Made by a program: the position numbers and the translations under genes. Shown one piece after another: positions 1 to 9,973 of a DNA stretch of 64,000 nt. The notes beneath the pieces were generated by a model that saw only the letters and a program-made list of their open reading frames with translations, was not told the origin of the DNA and did no database searches. This DNA comes from Edwardsiella ictaluri ATCC 33202 (GTDB taxonomy: Bacteria; Pseudomonadota; Gammaproteobacteria; Enterobacterales; Enterobacteriaceae), in contig NZ_AFJI01000094.1 of assembly GCF_000264785.1 (NCBI RefSeq), positions 1-64,000 on the forward strand, in the 5' to 3' direction. Numbering within the stretch: the first letter of the stretch is position 1; every line of letters starts with the position of its first letter.

Positions 1-40
1 ACCATTACTGTTATGGTGTCGATGCCAGAAGCATCACTCT

Positions 41-116
<76 letters not shown>

Positions 117-144
117 ATTTTCTTCTCTTTTTTTCTCATCTGAT

Positions 145-371
145 TTATCAACAGCGTCGACAGACGGTGCCCGCCGTGACTGTTCACAATTTCATAAACA
201 GACTTATCCACAGCTTTGCCGATTTTCCTCGCCATCCGCGCTGGCATACAAAAAACACACTGCAATTTAATTCATTGATATAAAATAATAAATTGTAATG
301 AAAATAGTGAAGTGGAACGTTTGCGCACGCAGTGTGGATTGAATAACAAAAGAATTCTATTTTTATGCACA
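145..371. other. datA: datA-like cluster of DnaA boxes with an IHF site
   Basis: This is the non-coding stretch between the tRNA-Gly and queG. It holds two perfect matches to the DnaA box TTATNCACA (204-212 TTATCCACA; 363-371 TTATGCACA), an 8/9 match TTATCAACA at 145-153 and a 7/9 match on the minus strand at 333-341. Between them, an AT-rich segment contains a full match to the IHF consensus WATCAANNNNTTR on the minus strand (268-280). In E. coli the DnaA-titrating locus datA, which needs DnaA boxes and IHF to stimulate DnaA-ATP hydrolysis, lies between the glyVXY tRNAs and queG. Identity is inferred from position and motifs. The box at 363 overlaps a 14-bp palindrome (367-380). Confidence 0.7.
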
Positions 372-405
372 GCGCTGTGCCGACGGGGCCTGCGCTTTTT
401 TGCCG

Positions 406-1545
406 TCAGGCGTCGCGCGGCAGCCCTTTCTCTACTGCGCGAATAAGCCGGCGCTGCTGACTGCTGACAACCTCTACCGCTTGCGCTGCGCGTTTTTGCA
501 GCTGCTGCGCCAGCGCCCAGTGAATATGCTCATCCAACAGCGCGCTGACGCCCAGGCGCTGCTGTAGCAGGGTGACGATATGGGCATCATAGGGCGCGTT
601 GCCCAAGGCGACGCTCAGGTTGCGCAGCCAGCGCTGATAGCCGATGCGCCGAATGGGCGAGCCTTCGGTCATCCGCAGAAAGGTCGTCTCATCCCAGGCG
701 AACAGGATGGTTAGCGGTGGCGCGTGCAGCGCCGCCCGCGGCAGAAAATCGGCCTCCTCGCTCAGCGGGGCCAGGCGGTTCCACGGGCAAATCATCTGGC
801 AGTCATCGCAGCCGTAGATGCGGTTACCGAGCAGGGGCCGCAGCGCCTCGGGGATGGCGCCCTCCAGCTCGATCGTCAGATAGGAGATGCAGCGGCGCGC
901 GTCGACCTTATAGGGGGCGACGATGGCGTCGGTCGGGCAGGTGGTGATACAGGCGACGCAGCGGCCGCACTGCGCCGTCTGCGGCGTATCGACGGGCAGC
1001 GGCAGATCGATTAACAGTTCGCCGAGAAAGAACCAGGAGCCGGCCTGCGGGTTGAGCAGCAGCGAATGTTTCCCTGTCCAGCCCAGTCCCGCCTTGGCAG
1101 CCAGCGGGCGCTCCAGCAGCGGCGCCGAGTCCACGAAGGGGCGGAAGCGGAGTTCACCGCAGTATGCCTGGATCATTTCGCCCAGCTTTTTTAGCCGGGC
1201 GCGCAGCACCTTATGGTAGTCGCGACCCAGCGCATAGCGGCTGATGTAGCCCAGTGTCGGATCTTTCAGGGTCGAGGCAAAGGCGGCGCTGGGCGGCAGG
1301 TAGTTCATGCGCACGCTAATCACCCGCAGCGTGCCGGGCAGCAGCTCGGCCGGCCGGGCGCGCATCATACCGTGGCGCGCCATCCACGCCATATCTCCAT
1401 GGTAGCCGCTGTCCAGCCACGCCTGCAGCGGCGCCTCTTCGGCGCGGAGATCCGTATCGCCGATCCCGACCTGCTGGAAGCCTAGCGATAGACCCCATTG
1501 CTTGATATGTTGGGCTAATTGATGCAGATCGAGGGGATGAGTCAT
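406..1545 (-). CDS. queG: Epoxyqueuosine reductase QueG
   Basis: Cobalamin- and iron-sulfur-dependent cytosolic enzyme that reduces epoxyqueuosine to queuosine in the wobble position of GUN tRNAs, the last step of queuosine synthesis. The 379-residue protein has two ferredoxin-like cysteine clusters in the middle (CGRCVACITTCP and CDDCQMICPW), which bind two 4Fe-4S centres, and the family ending EKGLPRDA. The ATG at 1545 gives MTHPLDL, matching the E. coli start; an upstream in-frame ATG would add nine residues and is unlikely. Its start codon overlaps that of divergent nnr. The length equals the E. coli enzyme. Confidence 0.96.
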   Translation of the reverse strand: MTHPLDLHQLAQHIKQWGLSLGFQQVGIGDTDLRAEEAPLQAWLDSGYHGDMAWMARHGMMRARPAELLPGTLRVISVRMNYLPPSAAFASTLKDPTLGYISRYALGRDYHKVLRARLKKLGEMIQAYCGELRFRPFVDSAPLLERPLAAKAGLGWTGKHSLLLNPQAGSWFFLGELLIDLPLPVDTPQTAQCGRCVACITTCPTDAIVAPYKVDARRCISYLTIELEGAIPEALRPLLGNRIYGCDDCQMICPWNRLAPLSEEADFLPRAALHAPPLTILFAWDETTFLRMTEGSPIRRIGYQRWLRNLSVALGNAPYDAHIVTLLQQRLGVSALLDEHIHWALAQQLQKRAAQAVEVVSSQQRRLIRAVEKGLPRDA

Positions 1546-3040
1546 GATGGGCCATTCTTGCAACCGGAACATCGACAGTTTATCACACTATGTGGCGCCA
1601 GCGGACTGGGTTCGCGACGCCGAGACGCGCGCGGTCGCGGCGCAGGGGATCGCGCTGGCGACGCTGATGCAGCGCGCCGGTCTGGCTGCCTTTAACCGCG
1701 GGCGCCAGTGCTACCCCACCTCCCGCCGCTGGCTGATCCTGTGCGGTCGCGGTAATAACGGCGGCGATGGCTATGTGATCGCGCGCCTGGCGCGCGCCAG
1801 CGGCCTGCAGGTCACGCTGATGGCGGTGGCGGGGGACTCTCCCCTGCCGCCGGAGGCGCAGCAGGCCCGTGCGCAGTGGTTGCAGTGCGGCGGCAGCGAG
1901 ATCGCGGCATCGCTGCCCCTGCCGGCGGCAGAGGTGATCGTGGATGCGCTGCTGGGCATCGGTCTGTCGTCCGCGCCGCGAGCCCCCTATGATGCGCTGA
2001 TTAGCGCGATAAATGCCCATTCTGCGCCGGTGCTCTCCATCGATCTGCCCTCCGGGCTGAATGCTGATACGGGCGCGGCGGCCGGCGCCGTGGTGCGGGC
2101 CGATCATACCCAGAGCTTTATCTGTCTCAAGCCGGGGCTGTTGACCGGGCTGGCGCGTGCGGTCGTCGGGCAGCTGCACTGCGATCCGCTGGGGTTGACG
2201 GTGTGGCTGGCGCAGCAGGACTGGCCGCTGCAGCGCCTGGATGGGCACTGTCTGCCGCGTTGGCTGGCACCGAGATCGCCGCTGGCGCATAAGGGGGATA
2301 ACGGCCGGCTGCTGCTGATCGGAGGCGATAGCGGTATGGGGGGGGCGATTCGTCTGGCCGGGCAGGCCGCACTGCGCAGCGGCGCCGGACTGGTCAGGGT
2401 ATTGACCCGTGGGGAGCACGTAGCTCCGCTGCTGGCCGCAGCGCCAGAGCTGATGGTGAAGGCGCTGAGCCGGGATACGCTGAGGGAGGCGCTGAGCTGG
2501 GCCGAGGCGGTGGTCGTGGGCCCGGGGCTGGGGCAGGGCGAGTGGGGGCAGATGGTCTTGGCCGCGCTGGCATCGGTGCGTAAGCCGATGCTGTGGGATG
2601 CCGACGCCCTGAACCTGCTGTCCGGCGCGCCCAGCGTCTGTGAATGGCGGGTGATGACGCCACACCCCGGCGAGGCGGCACGTCTGCTCGGCTGCGGCAT
2701 TGCCGATGTGGAAAACGATCGGCCCGCGGCGGTGCGGGCGCTACAGCGTCGCTATGGCGGGGTGGCGCTTCTCAAGGGCGCGGGTACGCTGATCGCGGAT
2801 GATGCGCGCTGCGCAATTGCTGATGTCGGTAATCCTGGGATGGCAAGTGGCGGTATGGGTGACATACTCTCTGGTATCATTGGCGGTTTGCTGGCGCAAA
2901 AGCTCACGCTGTATGATGCAGCCTGCGCCGGCGCCGTGTTACACGGCGTGGCGGCCGACGCCGCTGCGCTGCGCGACGGCGAGCGGGGTATGCTGGCCAG
3001 TGACTTGCTGCCTGAGATCAGGCGCTGGGCCAACCCTTGA
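1544..3040 (+). CDS. nnr: Bifunctional NAD(P)H-hydrate repair enzyme Nnr
   Basis: Repairs hydrated NADH and NADPH (NADHX/NADPHX). The N-terminal YjeF_N domain (about residues 20-220, with GRGNNGGDGYV) epimerises the R and S forms. The C-terminal ribokinase-like domain (about 235-490, with NPGMASGGMGDILSG) is the ADP-dependent dehydratase. It is 498 residues, near the E. coli length. Two adjacent ATGs occur at 1544 and 1547 with GAGGGG at 1531-1536 as ribosome binding site. tsaE follows 30 nt downstream, so this starts the nnr-tsaE-amiB-mutL-miaA-hfq run. Its 5' end overlaps queG, so its promoter must lie inside queG. Confidence 0.95.
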   Translation: MMGHSCNRNIDSLSHYVAPADWVRDAETRAVAAQGIALATLMQRAGLAAFNRGRQCYPTSRRWLILCGRGNNGGDGYVIARLARASGLQVTLMAVAGDSPLPPEAQQARAQWLQCGGSEIAASLPLPAAEVIVDALLGIGLSSAPRAPYDALISAINAHSAPVLSIDLPSGLNADTGAAAGAVVRADHTQSFICLKPGLLTGLARAVVGQLHCDPLGLTVWLAQQDWPLQRLDGHCLPRWLAPRSPLAHKGDNGRLLLIGGDSGMGGAIRLAGQAALRSGAGLVRVLTRGEHVAPLLAAAPELMVKALSRDTLREALSWAEAVVVGPGLGQGEWGQMVLAALASVRKPMLWDADALNLLSGAPSVCEWRVMTPHPGEAARLLGCGIADVENDRPAAVRALQRRYGGVALLKGAGTLIADDARCAIADVGNPGMASGGMGDILSGIIGGLLAQKLTLYDAACAGAVLHGVAADAAALRDGERGMLASDLLPEIRRWANP

Positions 3041-3070
3041 ATTTGAACTACCAGAACGCATAACACAACT

Positions 3071-3535
3071 ATGACAAGTATCGTACTGCAATTGCCGGAT
3101 GAAGCGGCAACCATTGTCCTGGGCGGCGCGTTGGCGCGGGCCTGTCAGCGTGCCACTGTAATTTATCTGTACGGCGATCTGGGGGCGGGCAAAACCACCT
3201 TCAGCCGCGGTTTTCTGCAGGCCATGGGGCATCAGGGAACGGTGAAAAGCCCGACCTATACGCTGGTGGAGCCCTATCCGCTCGCGCCGCGTCCGGTGTA
3301 TCACTTTGATCTGTATCGCTTAGCCGATCCCGAAGAGCTGGAGTTTATGGGGATCCGCGACTACTTTGCCCAGGATGCGCTGCTGCTGGTGGAGTGGCCG
3401 CAGCAGGGAATGGGCTTTTTACCGGAGCCGGATATCACCCTGCATCTGACCTATACCGACGGTGGCCGCCAGGCGGTGATTGAAGCGCACAGCGTACATG
3501 GCCAGGGCGTTTTGGCTGCATTGGACGGGCAATAA
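3071..3535 (+). CDS. tsaE: tRNA threonylcarbamoyladenosine synthesis ATPase TsaE
   Basis: ATPase that works with TsaB and TsaD to place threonylcarbamoyl on A37 of ANN-reading tRNAs. It has 154 residues, against 153 in E. coli. The P-loop [13 protein letters not shown] lies near residues 33-45, followed by the family segments [10 protein letters not shown] and [16 protein letters not shown]. The HFD and EWP motifs typical of TsaE are present. It is followed after 13 nt by amiB, as in E. coli. Confidence 0.96.
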   Translation: MTSIVLQLPDEAATIVLGGALARACQRATVIYLYGDLGAGKTTFSRGFLQAMGHQGTVKSPTYTLVEPYPLAPRPVYHFDLYRLADPEELEFMGIRDYFAQDALLLVEWPQQGMGFLPEPDITLHLTYTDGGRQAVIEAHSVHGQGVLAALDGQ

Positions 3536-3548
3536 GGGACGGGCACGG

Positions 3549-5183
3549 ATGAGGGTGTTGCAGCGTTTTTTGCGTATTACGTTACCCCTGGCGCTGGGAT
3601 GGTGTTTGGCTACGATGGCCGGTGCCGCCCAGCTGACCAATATTCAGGTGAGCAACGGTGAGCGTCAGGCGGTGGTGACGCTGACCTTTAATGCTCCCCC
3701 TGAGCTGAGTCAGCGCGTTGAGCGTAGTCCGGATCGGGTGCTGGTTGAGATCGCCAACAGCAAACGGATCACCGGTGGTCTGCCGATGCAGTTCAGCGGA
3801 GAGAATATGCTCAGCCGGATCCGGGATGGCGGTGAGCAGCGCGCTGGTAAGGTACTACTGGTGCTGGACACCACGGCGCGTCCCCGGGTTTCGGTGACGC
3901 GCCGTGGTAACCGTGCCGTGCTGACGCTGCGGGCGGAAAGCCGGGCGGCTGTCGCTCCGGCGCCCCCACCCGCCTCGGCGGGTAAAAATTCACTCCACTC
4001 CCGCCCGCGTCAGGCGGTGCCCGCGGCGGCTCCGCTGCCATCGGTACCGGTGAGCGCGGTAAAAAAATCCGGGCGCTATGACGGCTCGCAGATTGTCGTG
4101 GCGATCGATGCCGGGCACGGGGGACAGGATCCCGGTGCCATCGGTCAGGATGGACTGCGGGAAAAAGATGTCACGTTGGCGATCGCGCGGCGTCTGCAGG
4201 GATTGATGGATGACGATCCGATGTTTCAGCCGGTGCTGACCCGTGGCGGCGACTACTTTATCTCCGTGATGGGGCGTTCGGACGTCGCCCGCCGCCAGAA
4301 GGCGAACCTGTTGATTTCGATCCATGCCGATGCGGCGCCCAATCGCAGCGCGAACGGTGCATCCGTATGGGTGCTCTCGAACCGACGGGCCAATAGTGAG
4401 ATGGCCGGGTGGCTGGAGCAGCATGAAAAACAGTCTGAGCTGTTGGGTGGTGCCGGAGACGTGCTGGCTAACAGTAATCAGGATAAATACCTGAGTCAGA
4501 CGGTGCTCGATCTGCAGTTCGGCCACTCGCAGCGGGTAGGCTATGATGTGGCGGTACAGGTGCTGCGCCAAATGCAAAGCGTGGTGCGCCTGCATAAGCG
4601 CGATCCGGAGCATGCCAGTCTTGGGGTACTGCGCTCGCCGGATATTCCCTCCCTGCTGGTGGAGACCGGGTTTATCAGCAACAGCGAAGGGGAGCGCCAG
4701 CTGGGAAGTGGCCAGCATCAGGAGCGGATTGCCCGGGCTATCTATCTGGGGGTGCGCAGCTACTTTCTGGCGCATCCGTTGCAAAGCGGCCCAAAGGTGG
4801 AAAACCGACCGCAGCAAGCCAGCGCTGCCGGTAACGCAGCGGCGGCAGCGTCTTCTGCCAGCGGGATTCATGTGGTGAAGCGTGGGGAGACGCTACTGGG
4901 GATCGCCAATCGCTATGGCTCGACCCTGAGCGGGATGATGCGGCTCAATAACCTGAAAAAAGAGGGGGTCTGGGTCGGGCAGCGGCTGAAGGTGCCGAGC
5001 GTCGGCGGTAGTGCCCAGCCCGCCACGGCCAGCGTTCCGCGTATCCATCTGGTGAAGCGCGGTGATACCCTGACGCGCATTGCGGCCCACTATGGGGTTA
5101 GCATGGATGCCCTGCGTCAGGCCAATAAGATGAAGAGCGACGGGGTGCAGCTGGGGCAACGGCTGCGCATCCCGTCGCGTTAA
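3549..5183 (+). CDS. amiB: N-acetylmuramoyl-L-alanine amidase AmiB, two LysM domains
   Basis: Periplasmic zinc amidase that splits septal peptidoglycan during cell separation and is activated by EnvC in E. coli. The ATG at 3549 (preceded by AAGGGA) starts a signal peptide ending near AGAAQL; an in-frame ATG 69 nt upstream lies in tsaE and would spoil it. Order: AMIN domain (about 25-120), a Pro/Ala-rich linker, Amidase_3 (about 180-415, with [26 protein letters not shown] and LVETGFIS), then two LysM repeats, each beginning HxVKRG(E/D)TL. The 544 residues exceed the 445 of E. coli AmiB because of a longer linker and the second LysM. Confidence 0.94.
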   Translation: MRVLQRFLRITLPLALGWCLATMAGAAQLTNIQVSNGERQAVVTLTFNAPPELSQRVERSPDRVLVEIANSKRITGGLPMQFSGENMLSRIRDGGEQRAGKVLLVLDTTARPRVSVTRRGNRAVLTLRAESRAAVAPAPPPASAGKNSLHSRPRQAVPAAAPLPSVPVSAVKKSGRYDGSQIVVAIDAGHGGQDPGAIGQDGLREKDVTLAIARRLQGLMDDDPMFQPVLTRGGDYFISVMGRSDVARRQKANLLISIHADAAPNRSANGASVWVLSNRRANSEMAGWLEQHEKQSELLGGAGDVLANSNQDKYLSQTVLDLQFGHSQRVGYDVAVQVLRQMQSVVRLHKRDPEHASLGVLRSPDIPSLLVETGFISNSEGERQLGSGQHQERIARAIYLGVRSYFLAHPLQSGPKVENRPQQASAAGNAAAAASSASGIHVVKRGETLLGIANRYGSTLSGMMRLNNLKKEGVWVGQRLKVPSVGGSAQPATASVPRIHLVKRGDTLTRIAAHYGVSMDALRQANKMKSDGVQLGQRLRIPSR

Positions 5184-5199
5184 CCTGAAGGAGATCCCT

Positions 5200-7119
5200 A
5201 TGCCGATTCAGATCCTGCCGCCGCAGCTGGCGAATCAAATTGCCGCCGGCGAGGTGGTGGAGCGTCCGGCATCGGTGGTCAAAGAGCTGGTGGAGAACAG
5301 TCTGGATGCCGGCGCGACCCGCATCGATATCGATATTGAGCGCGGCGGTGCCAAGCTGATCCGTATCCGGGATAACGGCGGCGGTATCGGCAAGGCGGAG
5401 CTGGCGCTGGCGCTGGCTCGGCATGCCACCAGTAAGATCAGTACGTTGGACGATCTTGAGGCGATCGTCAGCCTGGGGTTTCGCGGCGAGGCGTTGGCCA
5501 GCATCAGCTCGGTATCCCGTCTGACGATGACCTCGCGTCCCGAAGGGCAGGCGGAGGCCTGGCAGGCCTATGCCGAAGGGCGGGAGATGGCGGTGATGGT
5601 CAAGCCATCAGCGCACCCGGTCGGCACTACGGTAGAGGTGCTGGATCTGTTCTACAACACCCCGGCCCGGCGCAAGTTCCTGCGTACCGAGAAGACCGAG
5701 TTTGCCCATATCGACGAGGTGGTGCGGCGGATTGCCTTGGCCCGCTTTGACATTACTCTGACGCTGCAGCATAACGGTAAAACAGTGCGCCAGTACCGGG
5801 CGGTCAAGGAGGGTGACGCGCGGGAGCGCCGCCTGGGCGCGATCTGCGGGCCGGTGTTTGTACAGCATGCGCTGGCGCTGACGTGGCGCCATGACGAGCT
5901 GGCCATTCACGGCTGGGTAGCCGCGCCGCAGGCTATCCGCCAGATAGGCGAGCTGCAGTATTGCTATGTTAACGGGCGGATGATGCGCGATCGGCTGATT
6001 ACCCATGCCATCCGTCAGGCTTACCAGGATCGCCTGAGCGATGAGATGCCACCGGCCTATGTGCTGTATCTGGAGATCGACCCCCGTCAGGTCGATGTCA
6101 ACGTCCACCCGGCCAAGCACGAGGTGCGCTTTCATCAGGCGCGTCTGGTGCACGATTTTATCTATCAGGCCGTCGTCGAAGTGCTGCAGCAGGCGCAGGT
6201 TGCCAGCGCTCACGATGACCCGACGCCAGCGATCTCGGGCGCAGCGCGGGACGAGGAGCCTCGGGGCGTCGAAAATCGGGCTTCTGCGGGGGAAAACCGG
6301 TTTAACCGTCCGGCCTCTTCGCCGGTCGCGTCAGCGCCCCGGCCGGCGCATGTGGCCGCACCACGTATGCCTGCCGGTGATATTTTCCGTCGCCGTGAGG
6401 GCGAACTGTATCAGCGTCTGCTGGCGGCAAACCCGGCCCCGGCAGCGGAGACGGATAGCGCGTTTGTCGCCGCGCCCGGCGCGCCGGTGACGGTGGCCGG
6501 GCCGCCCGCCGTGGCGGTCTCTACCGCTGCGGAAAACGGGGCGCCGGGCGACAGCTTTGGGCGGGTGCTGACGCTGTGCGCCGATGGGGTCGCCTTGACC
6601 GAGTGTCGCAGCGGCGTGGCGCTGGTCAGTCTGTTCCATGCGCGCCGTTGCCTGCTGCGCGCCCAGTTGCAGCCCCCGGATGAAGGGCTGAAGGCGCAGC
6701 CTCTGCTGGTACCGTTGCGTCTGACCCTTGAGGCCGCAGAGCGGCAGGCGCTGAAGACGCAGCAACCGCTGCTGCAGCAGATGGGGCTCCGCCTGCAGCC
6801 AGAGCGCCAGCATGCGCTGCTGCATGCGGTGCCGCTGCCGCTGCGACAGCAAAATCTGCCGCGGCTGATCCCCCAGATGCTGCGCTATCTGGCGACGGCC
6901 TCTGTGTGCGACGCCGCATCGCTGGCGGACTGGCTCGCTGCTCACTGGCACAGCGCTGACGAGGCGCCTTGGACGGTGGCGCAGGCGGTGCAACTGTTGG
7001 CCGATCTTGAACGACTCTGTCCCCAGCTGGTACAGTCGCCGCCCCGCGCGCTGCTGCAGCCGCTGGATTTACAGCCCGGCGTCGATCGATTGCGCCAGGA
7101 AGAACAACTGAATGAGTAA
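5200..7119 (+). CDS. mutL: DNA mismatch repair protein MutL
   Basis: Couples MutS mismatch recognition to MutH nicking and UvrD unwinding. The N-terminal GHKL ATPase is clear: [35 protein letters not shown] low-complexity linker spans about 345-440 and a C-terminal dimerisation domain follows. I see no DQHAxxERI endonuclease motif, as expected for MutL of bacteria that use MutH. It has 639 residues, slightly longer than the 615 of E. coli because of the linker. It starts 16 nt after amiB with AAGGAG, and its stop overlaps the miaA start by 8 nt, suggesting coupled translation. Confidence 0.97.
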   Translation: MPIQILPPQLANQIAAGEVVERPASVVKELVENSLDAGATRIDIDIERGGAKLIRIRDNGGGIGKAELALALARHATSKISTLDDLEAIVSLGFRGEALASISSVSRLTMTSRPEGQAEAWQAYAEGREMAVMVKPSAHPVGTTVEVLDLFYNTPARRKFLRTEKTEFAHIDEVVRRIALARFDITLTLQHNGKTVRQYRAVKEGDARERRLGAICGPVFVQHALALTWRHDELAIHGWVAAPQAIRQIGELQYCYVNGRMMRDRLITHAIRQAYQDRLSDEMPPAYVLYLEIDPRQVDVNVHPAKHEVRFHQARLVHDFIYQAVVEVLQQAQVASAHDDPTPAISGAARDEEPRGVENRASAGENRFNRPASSPVASAPRPAHVAAPRMPAGDIFRRREGELYQRLLAANPAPAAETDSAFVAAPGAPVTVAGPPAVAVSTAAENGAPGDSFGRVLTLCADGVALTECRSGVALVSLFHARRCLLRAQLQPPDEGLKAQPLLVPLRLTLEAAERQALKTQQPLLQQMGLRLQPERQHALLHAVPLPLRQQNLPRLIPQMLRYLATASVCDAASLADWLAAHWHSADEAPWTVAQAVQLLADLERLCPQLVQSPPRALLQPLDLQPGVDRLRQEEQLNE

Positions 7120-8065
7120 CGATAAGCAGATGCAAAAACTTCCCCCGGCAATTTTCATCATGGGGCCGACCGCCTCGGGTAAGACCGCGCTGGCCATGGC
7201 GCTGCGCGAGCGTTTCCCGGTGGAGATCATCAGCGTGGATTCGGCGCTGATCTATCGCGGTATGGATATCGGCACCGCCAAGCCCAGCGCCGAAGAGCTG
7301 GCGCGGGCGCCGCACCGACTGATCGACATTCGCTCTCCGACGCAGAGCTACTCTGCCGCCGATTTTCGCGCCGATGCGCTGCGTGAGATGGCGCAGATCA
7401 GCGCTCAGGGGCGCATTCCGCTGCTGGTGGGCGGCACCATGCTCTACTATAAGGCGCTGCTGGAGGGGTTGTCGCCGCTGCCGCCGGCGGATGACGCGGT
7501 GCGGGCGCGCATTGAACAGCAGGCGAGCGAGCAGGGCTGGGAGGTGCTGCACCGCGAGCTGGCGCGGATTGATCCGGTCGCTGCTGCCCGTATTCATCCG
7601 AATGATCCACAGAGACTGAGCCGCGCACTGGAAGTTTTTTTCGTTTCGGGTAACACTTTAACTGAACTGACCCGCGTGAGCGGGGAGGCGTTGCCCTACG
7701 CCGTCAGCCAGTTTGCCATCGCGCCGTCGCGCCGTGAACTGTTGCACCAGCGTATCGCGCTGCGCTTTCAGCAGATGCTGGAGGCCGGGTTTGAGCAGGA
7801 GGCACGCAGGCTGTTTGCCCGCGACGATCTGCATCCGGATCTGCCCTCGGTACGCTGCGTCGGCTACCGCCAGATGTGGTCCTATCTGGCCGGTGAAATT
7901 GATTATGATGAGATGGTTTATCGTGGCGTATGCGCCACTCGTCAGTTGGCGAAGCGGCAGATGACCTGGTTGCGTGGATGGGAGTCAGTGCAATGGCTGG
8001 ACAGCGACAAGCCCGCTGAGGCGCTGGATTGCGTGGCACAGGTTGTTAGTGCATCGCTTGACTGA
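7112..8065 (+). CDS. miaA: tRNA dimethylallyltransferase MiaA
   Basis: Transfers the dimethylallyl group to A37 of UNN-reading tRNAs, the first step of ms2i6A formation. It has 317 residues with the P-loop [11 protein letters not shown] at about 17-27, the [16 protein letters not shown] substrate-binding segment and the conserved GYRQMWSYL and [15 protein letters not shown] blocks. It overlaps mutL by 8 nt and lies 162 nt upstream of hfq. In E. coli several hfq promoters lie inside or just after miaA. I could not assign one confidently here. Confidence 0.97.
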   Translation: MSNDKQMQKLPPAIFIMGPTASGKTALAMALRERFPVEIISVDSALIYRGMDIGTAKPSAEELARAPHRLIDIRSPTQSYSAADFRADALREMAQISAQGRIPLLVGGTMLYYKALLEGLSPLPPADDAVRARIEQQASEQGWEVLHRELARIDPVAAARIHPNDPQRLSRALEVFFVSGNTLTELTRVSGEALPYAVSQFAIAPSRRELLHQRIALRFQQMLEAGFEQEARRLFARDDLHPDLPSVRCVGYRQMWSYLAGEIDYDEMVYRGVCATRQLAKRQMTWLRGWESVQWLDSDKPAEALDCVAQVVSASLD

Positions 8066-8227
8066 TTGTGTACAATTGGGCTATGGCTGTGCGTTTGCCC
8101 AGCCCTGTGAACAAATTAGTACACCGTGCGCATTTTTTACGCAGTTTTTTTGATTGGAACCATCGGGTTCTTAGTACTGAACGATTGTTATATACAACAA
8201 GCAACTAGCAAATAAGGAAAAGATAGA

Positions 8228-8536
8228 ATGGCTAAGGGGCAATCTTTACAAGACCCGTTCTTGAACGCGCTGCGTCGTGAACGTGTCCCAGTTTCGATCT
8301 ATTTGGTGAATGGTATTAAGCTGCAAGGTCAGATTGAGTCTTTTGATCAGTTTGTCATTCTGTTGAAGAACACGGTCAGCCAGATGGTCTACAAACACGC
8401 GATCTCTACCGTTGTTCCGTCCCGTCCGGTTTCCCACCACAGTGGCAATGCGGGTACGGGCAGTGCAGGCAGCAGCTACCATCACGGTGGTCAGGCCGCG
8501 TCTCAGCCCACTCAGGGCAGCGATGACGCTGAATAA
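8228..8536 (+). CDS. hfq: RNA chaperone Hfq
   Basis: Hexameric Sm-like RNA-binding protein that pairs small RNAs with mRNAs. It has 102 residues, identical in length to E. coli. The Sm core fills residues 1-66 ([20 protein letters not shown], then the YKHAIST Sm2 motif), followed by a Gly/Ser/His-rich disordered tail ending in DDAE. TAAGGAAAAG just upstream is the ribosome binding site. The 162-nt gap after miaA is AT-rich and likely holds part of the hfq promoter region. Confidence 0.98.
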   Translation: MAKGQSLQDPFLNALRRERVPVSIYLVNGIKLQGQIESFDQFVILLKNTVSQMVYKHAISTVVPSRPVSHHSGNAGTGSAGSSYHHGGQAASQPTQGSDDAE

Positions 8537-8634
8537 GGCGTATTGTTGGTCAGTCCCGTCGGGGAGCCGTGATGGCGTGCCGTCATCTGTGCTCTCCGTT
8601 CTCATCGGGCTATGCCGTTTGAGAGGTTCCTCCT

Positions 8635-9915
8635 TTGTTTGACCGTTACGAAGCCGGTGAACAGGCCGTACTGGTTCATATCTATTTTTCTCAGGAAAAA
8701 GATAGCGAAGATCTGAGCGAGTTTGAATCGCTGGTCTCCTCCGCCGGCGTACAGGCGCTGCGCGTAATTACCGGTAGCCGCAAAGCTCCCCATCCCAAAT
8801 ATTTTGTCGGCGAAGGCAAGGCGCAGGAAATTGCCCAGGCCGTCGCTGAAACCCAGGCCTCCGTCGTGCTGTTCGACCACCCGCTGTCGCCAGCGCAGGA
8901 GCGCAACCTGGAACGTTTGTGCCAGTGCCGCGTCATCGATCGCACCGGGCTGATTCTGGATATCTTCGCCCAGCGGGCGCGTACCCATGAAGGTAAGCTG
9001 CAGGTTGAGCTGGCGCAGCTGCGCCATCTGGCGACTCGCTTGGTGCGCGGCTGGACGCACCTGGAGCGCCAGAAAGGGGGGATCGGCCTGCGCGGTCCGG
9101 GTGAGACCCAGCTGGAGACCGACCGTCGCCTGCTGCGCGATCGCATCCATTTGATCCTCGGGCGTCTGGAGAAGGTGGAGAAACAGCGAGAGCAGGGACG
9201 CCGGGCGCGGGTGCGCGCCGAGATCCCGACAGTTTCGCTGGTGGGCTATACCAACGCGGGCAAGTCGACGCTGTTCAATACGTTGACGTCGGCGACTGTC
9301 TATGCAGCCGATCAGCTGTTTGCGACCCTCGATCCTACCCTGCGCCGCGTTGAGGTTAATGACGTGGGGCCGACGGTGCTGGCCGATACGGTCGGCTTTA
9401 TTCGTCATTTGCCGCACGATTTGGTCGCGGCATTTAAGGCAACGCTATTGGAAACCCGTCAGGCTTCACTTTTATTACACGTAGTGGATGCATCGGACGC
9501 GCGGGTCGATGAGAATATTGACGCGGTCAATACCGTACTGGCGGATATCGGGGCCGATGAGATCCCGGTACTGCTGGTGATGAACAAGATCGACATGCTG
9601 CAGGACTTTGTCCCGCGCATCGATCGCGATGAAGAGAACCGTCCGCTGCGGGTCTGGGTTTCTGCCCAGCAGGCCAGCGGGATGGATTTGTTATTCCAGG
9701 CGTTAAGCGAACGTCTGGGCGGCGAGATTGCCAGCTATACGCTGCGTCTGCCGCCGGCGGCGGGGCGTTTGCGCAGCCGTTTTTACCAGCTTCAGGCAAT
9801 CGAAAAGGAATGGATTGAAGAGGATGGCAGCATCGGACTACAGGTCCGTATGCCGGTCGTTGACTGGCGTCGTCTCTGCAAGCAGCAGCAGGAGTTGATA
9901 AACTTTATCGTTTAG
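8635..9915 (+). CDS. hflX: Ribosome rescue/splitting GTPase HflX
   Basis: GTPase that binds the 50S subunit and splits stalled or heat-damaged ribosomes. It has 426 residues. An N-terminal HflX domain with [13 protein letters not shown] precedes the G domain with [12 protein letters not shown], the switch segment [14 protein letters not shown] and NKID. The start is TTG at 8635 (second residue Phe, as in E. coli), with GAGAGG at 8621-8626. It belongs to the hfq-hflX-hflK-hflC cluster. Confidence 0.96.
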   Translation: MFDRYEAGEQAVLVHIYFSQEKDSEDLSEFESLVSSAGVQALRVITGSRKAPHPKYFVGEGKAQEIAQAVAETQASVVLFDHPLSPAQERNLERLCQCRVIDRTGLILDIFAQRARTHEGKLQVELAQLRHLATRLVRGWTHLERQKGGIGLRGPGETQLETDRRLLRDRIHLILGRLEKVEKQREQGRRARVRAEIPTVSLVGYTNAGKSTLFNTLTSATVYAADQLFATLDPTLRRVEVNDVGPTVLADTVGFIRHLPHDLVAAFKATLLETRQASLLLHVVDASDARVDENIDAVNTVLADIGADEIPVLLVMNKIDMLQDFVPRIDRDEENRPLRVWVSAQQASGMDLLFQALSERLGGEIASYTLRLPPAAGRLRSRFYQLQAIEKEWIEEDGSIGLQVRMPVVDWRRLCKQQQELINFIV

Positions 9916-9973
9916 CAATTGCCTGATAGATTGAGTCCTGGGGAAAACCAATCAATGAAGAATGGAGCGAAGC

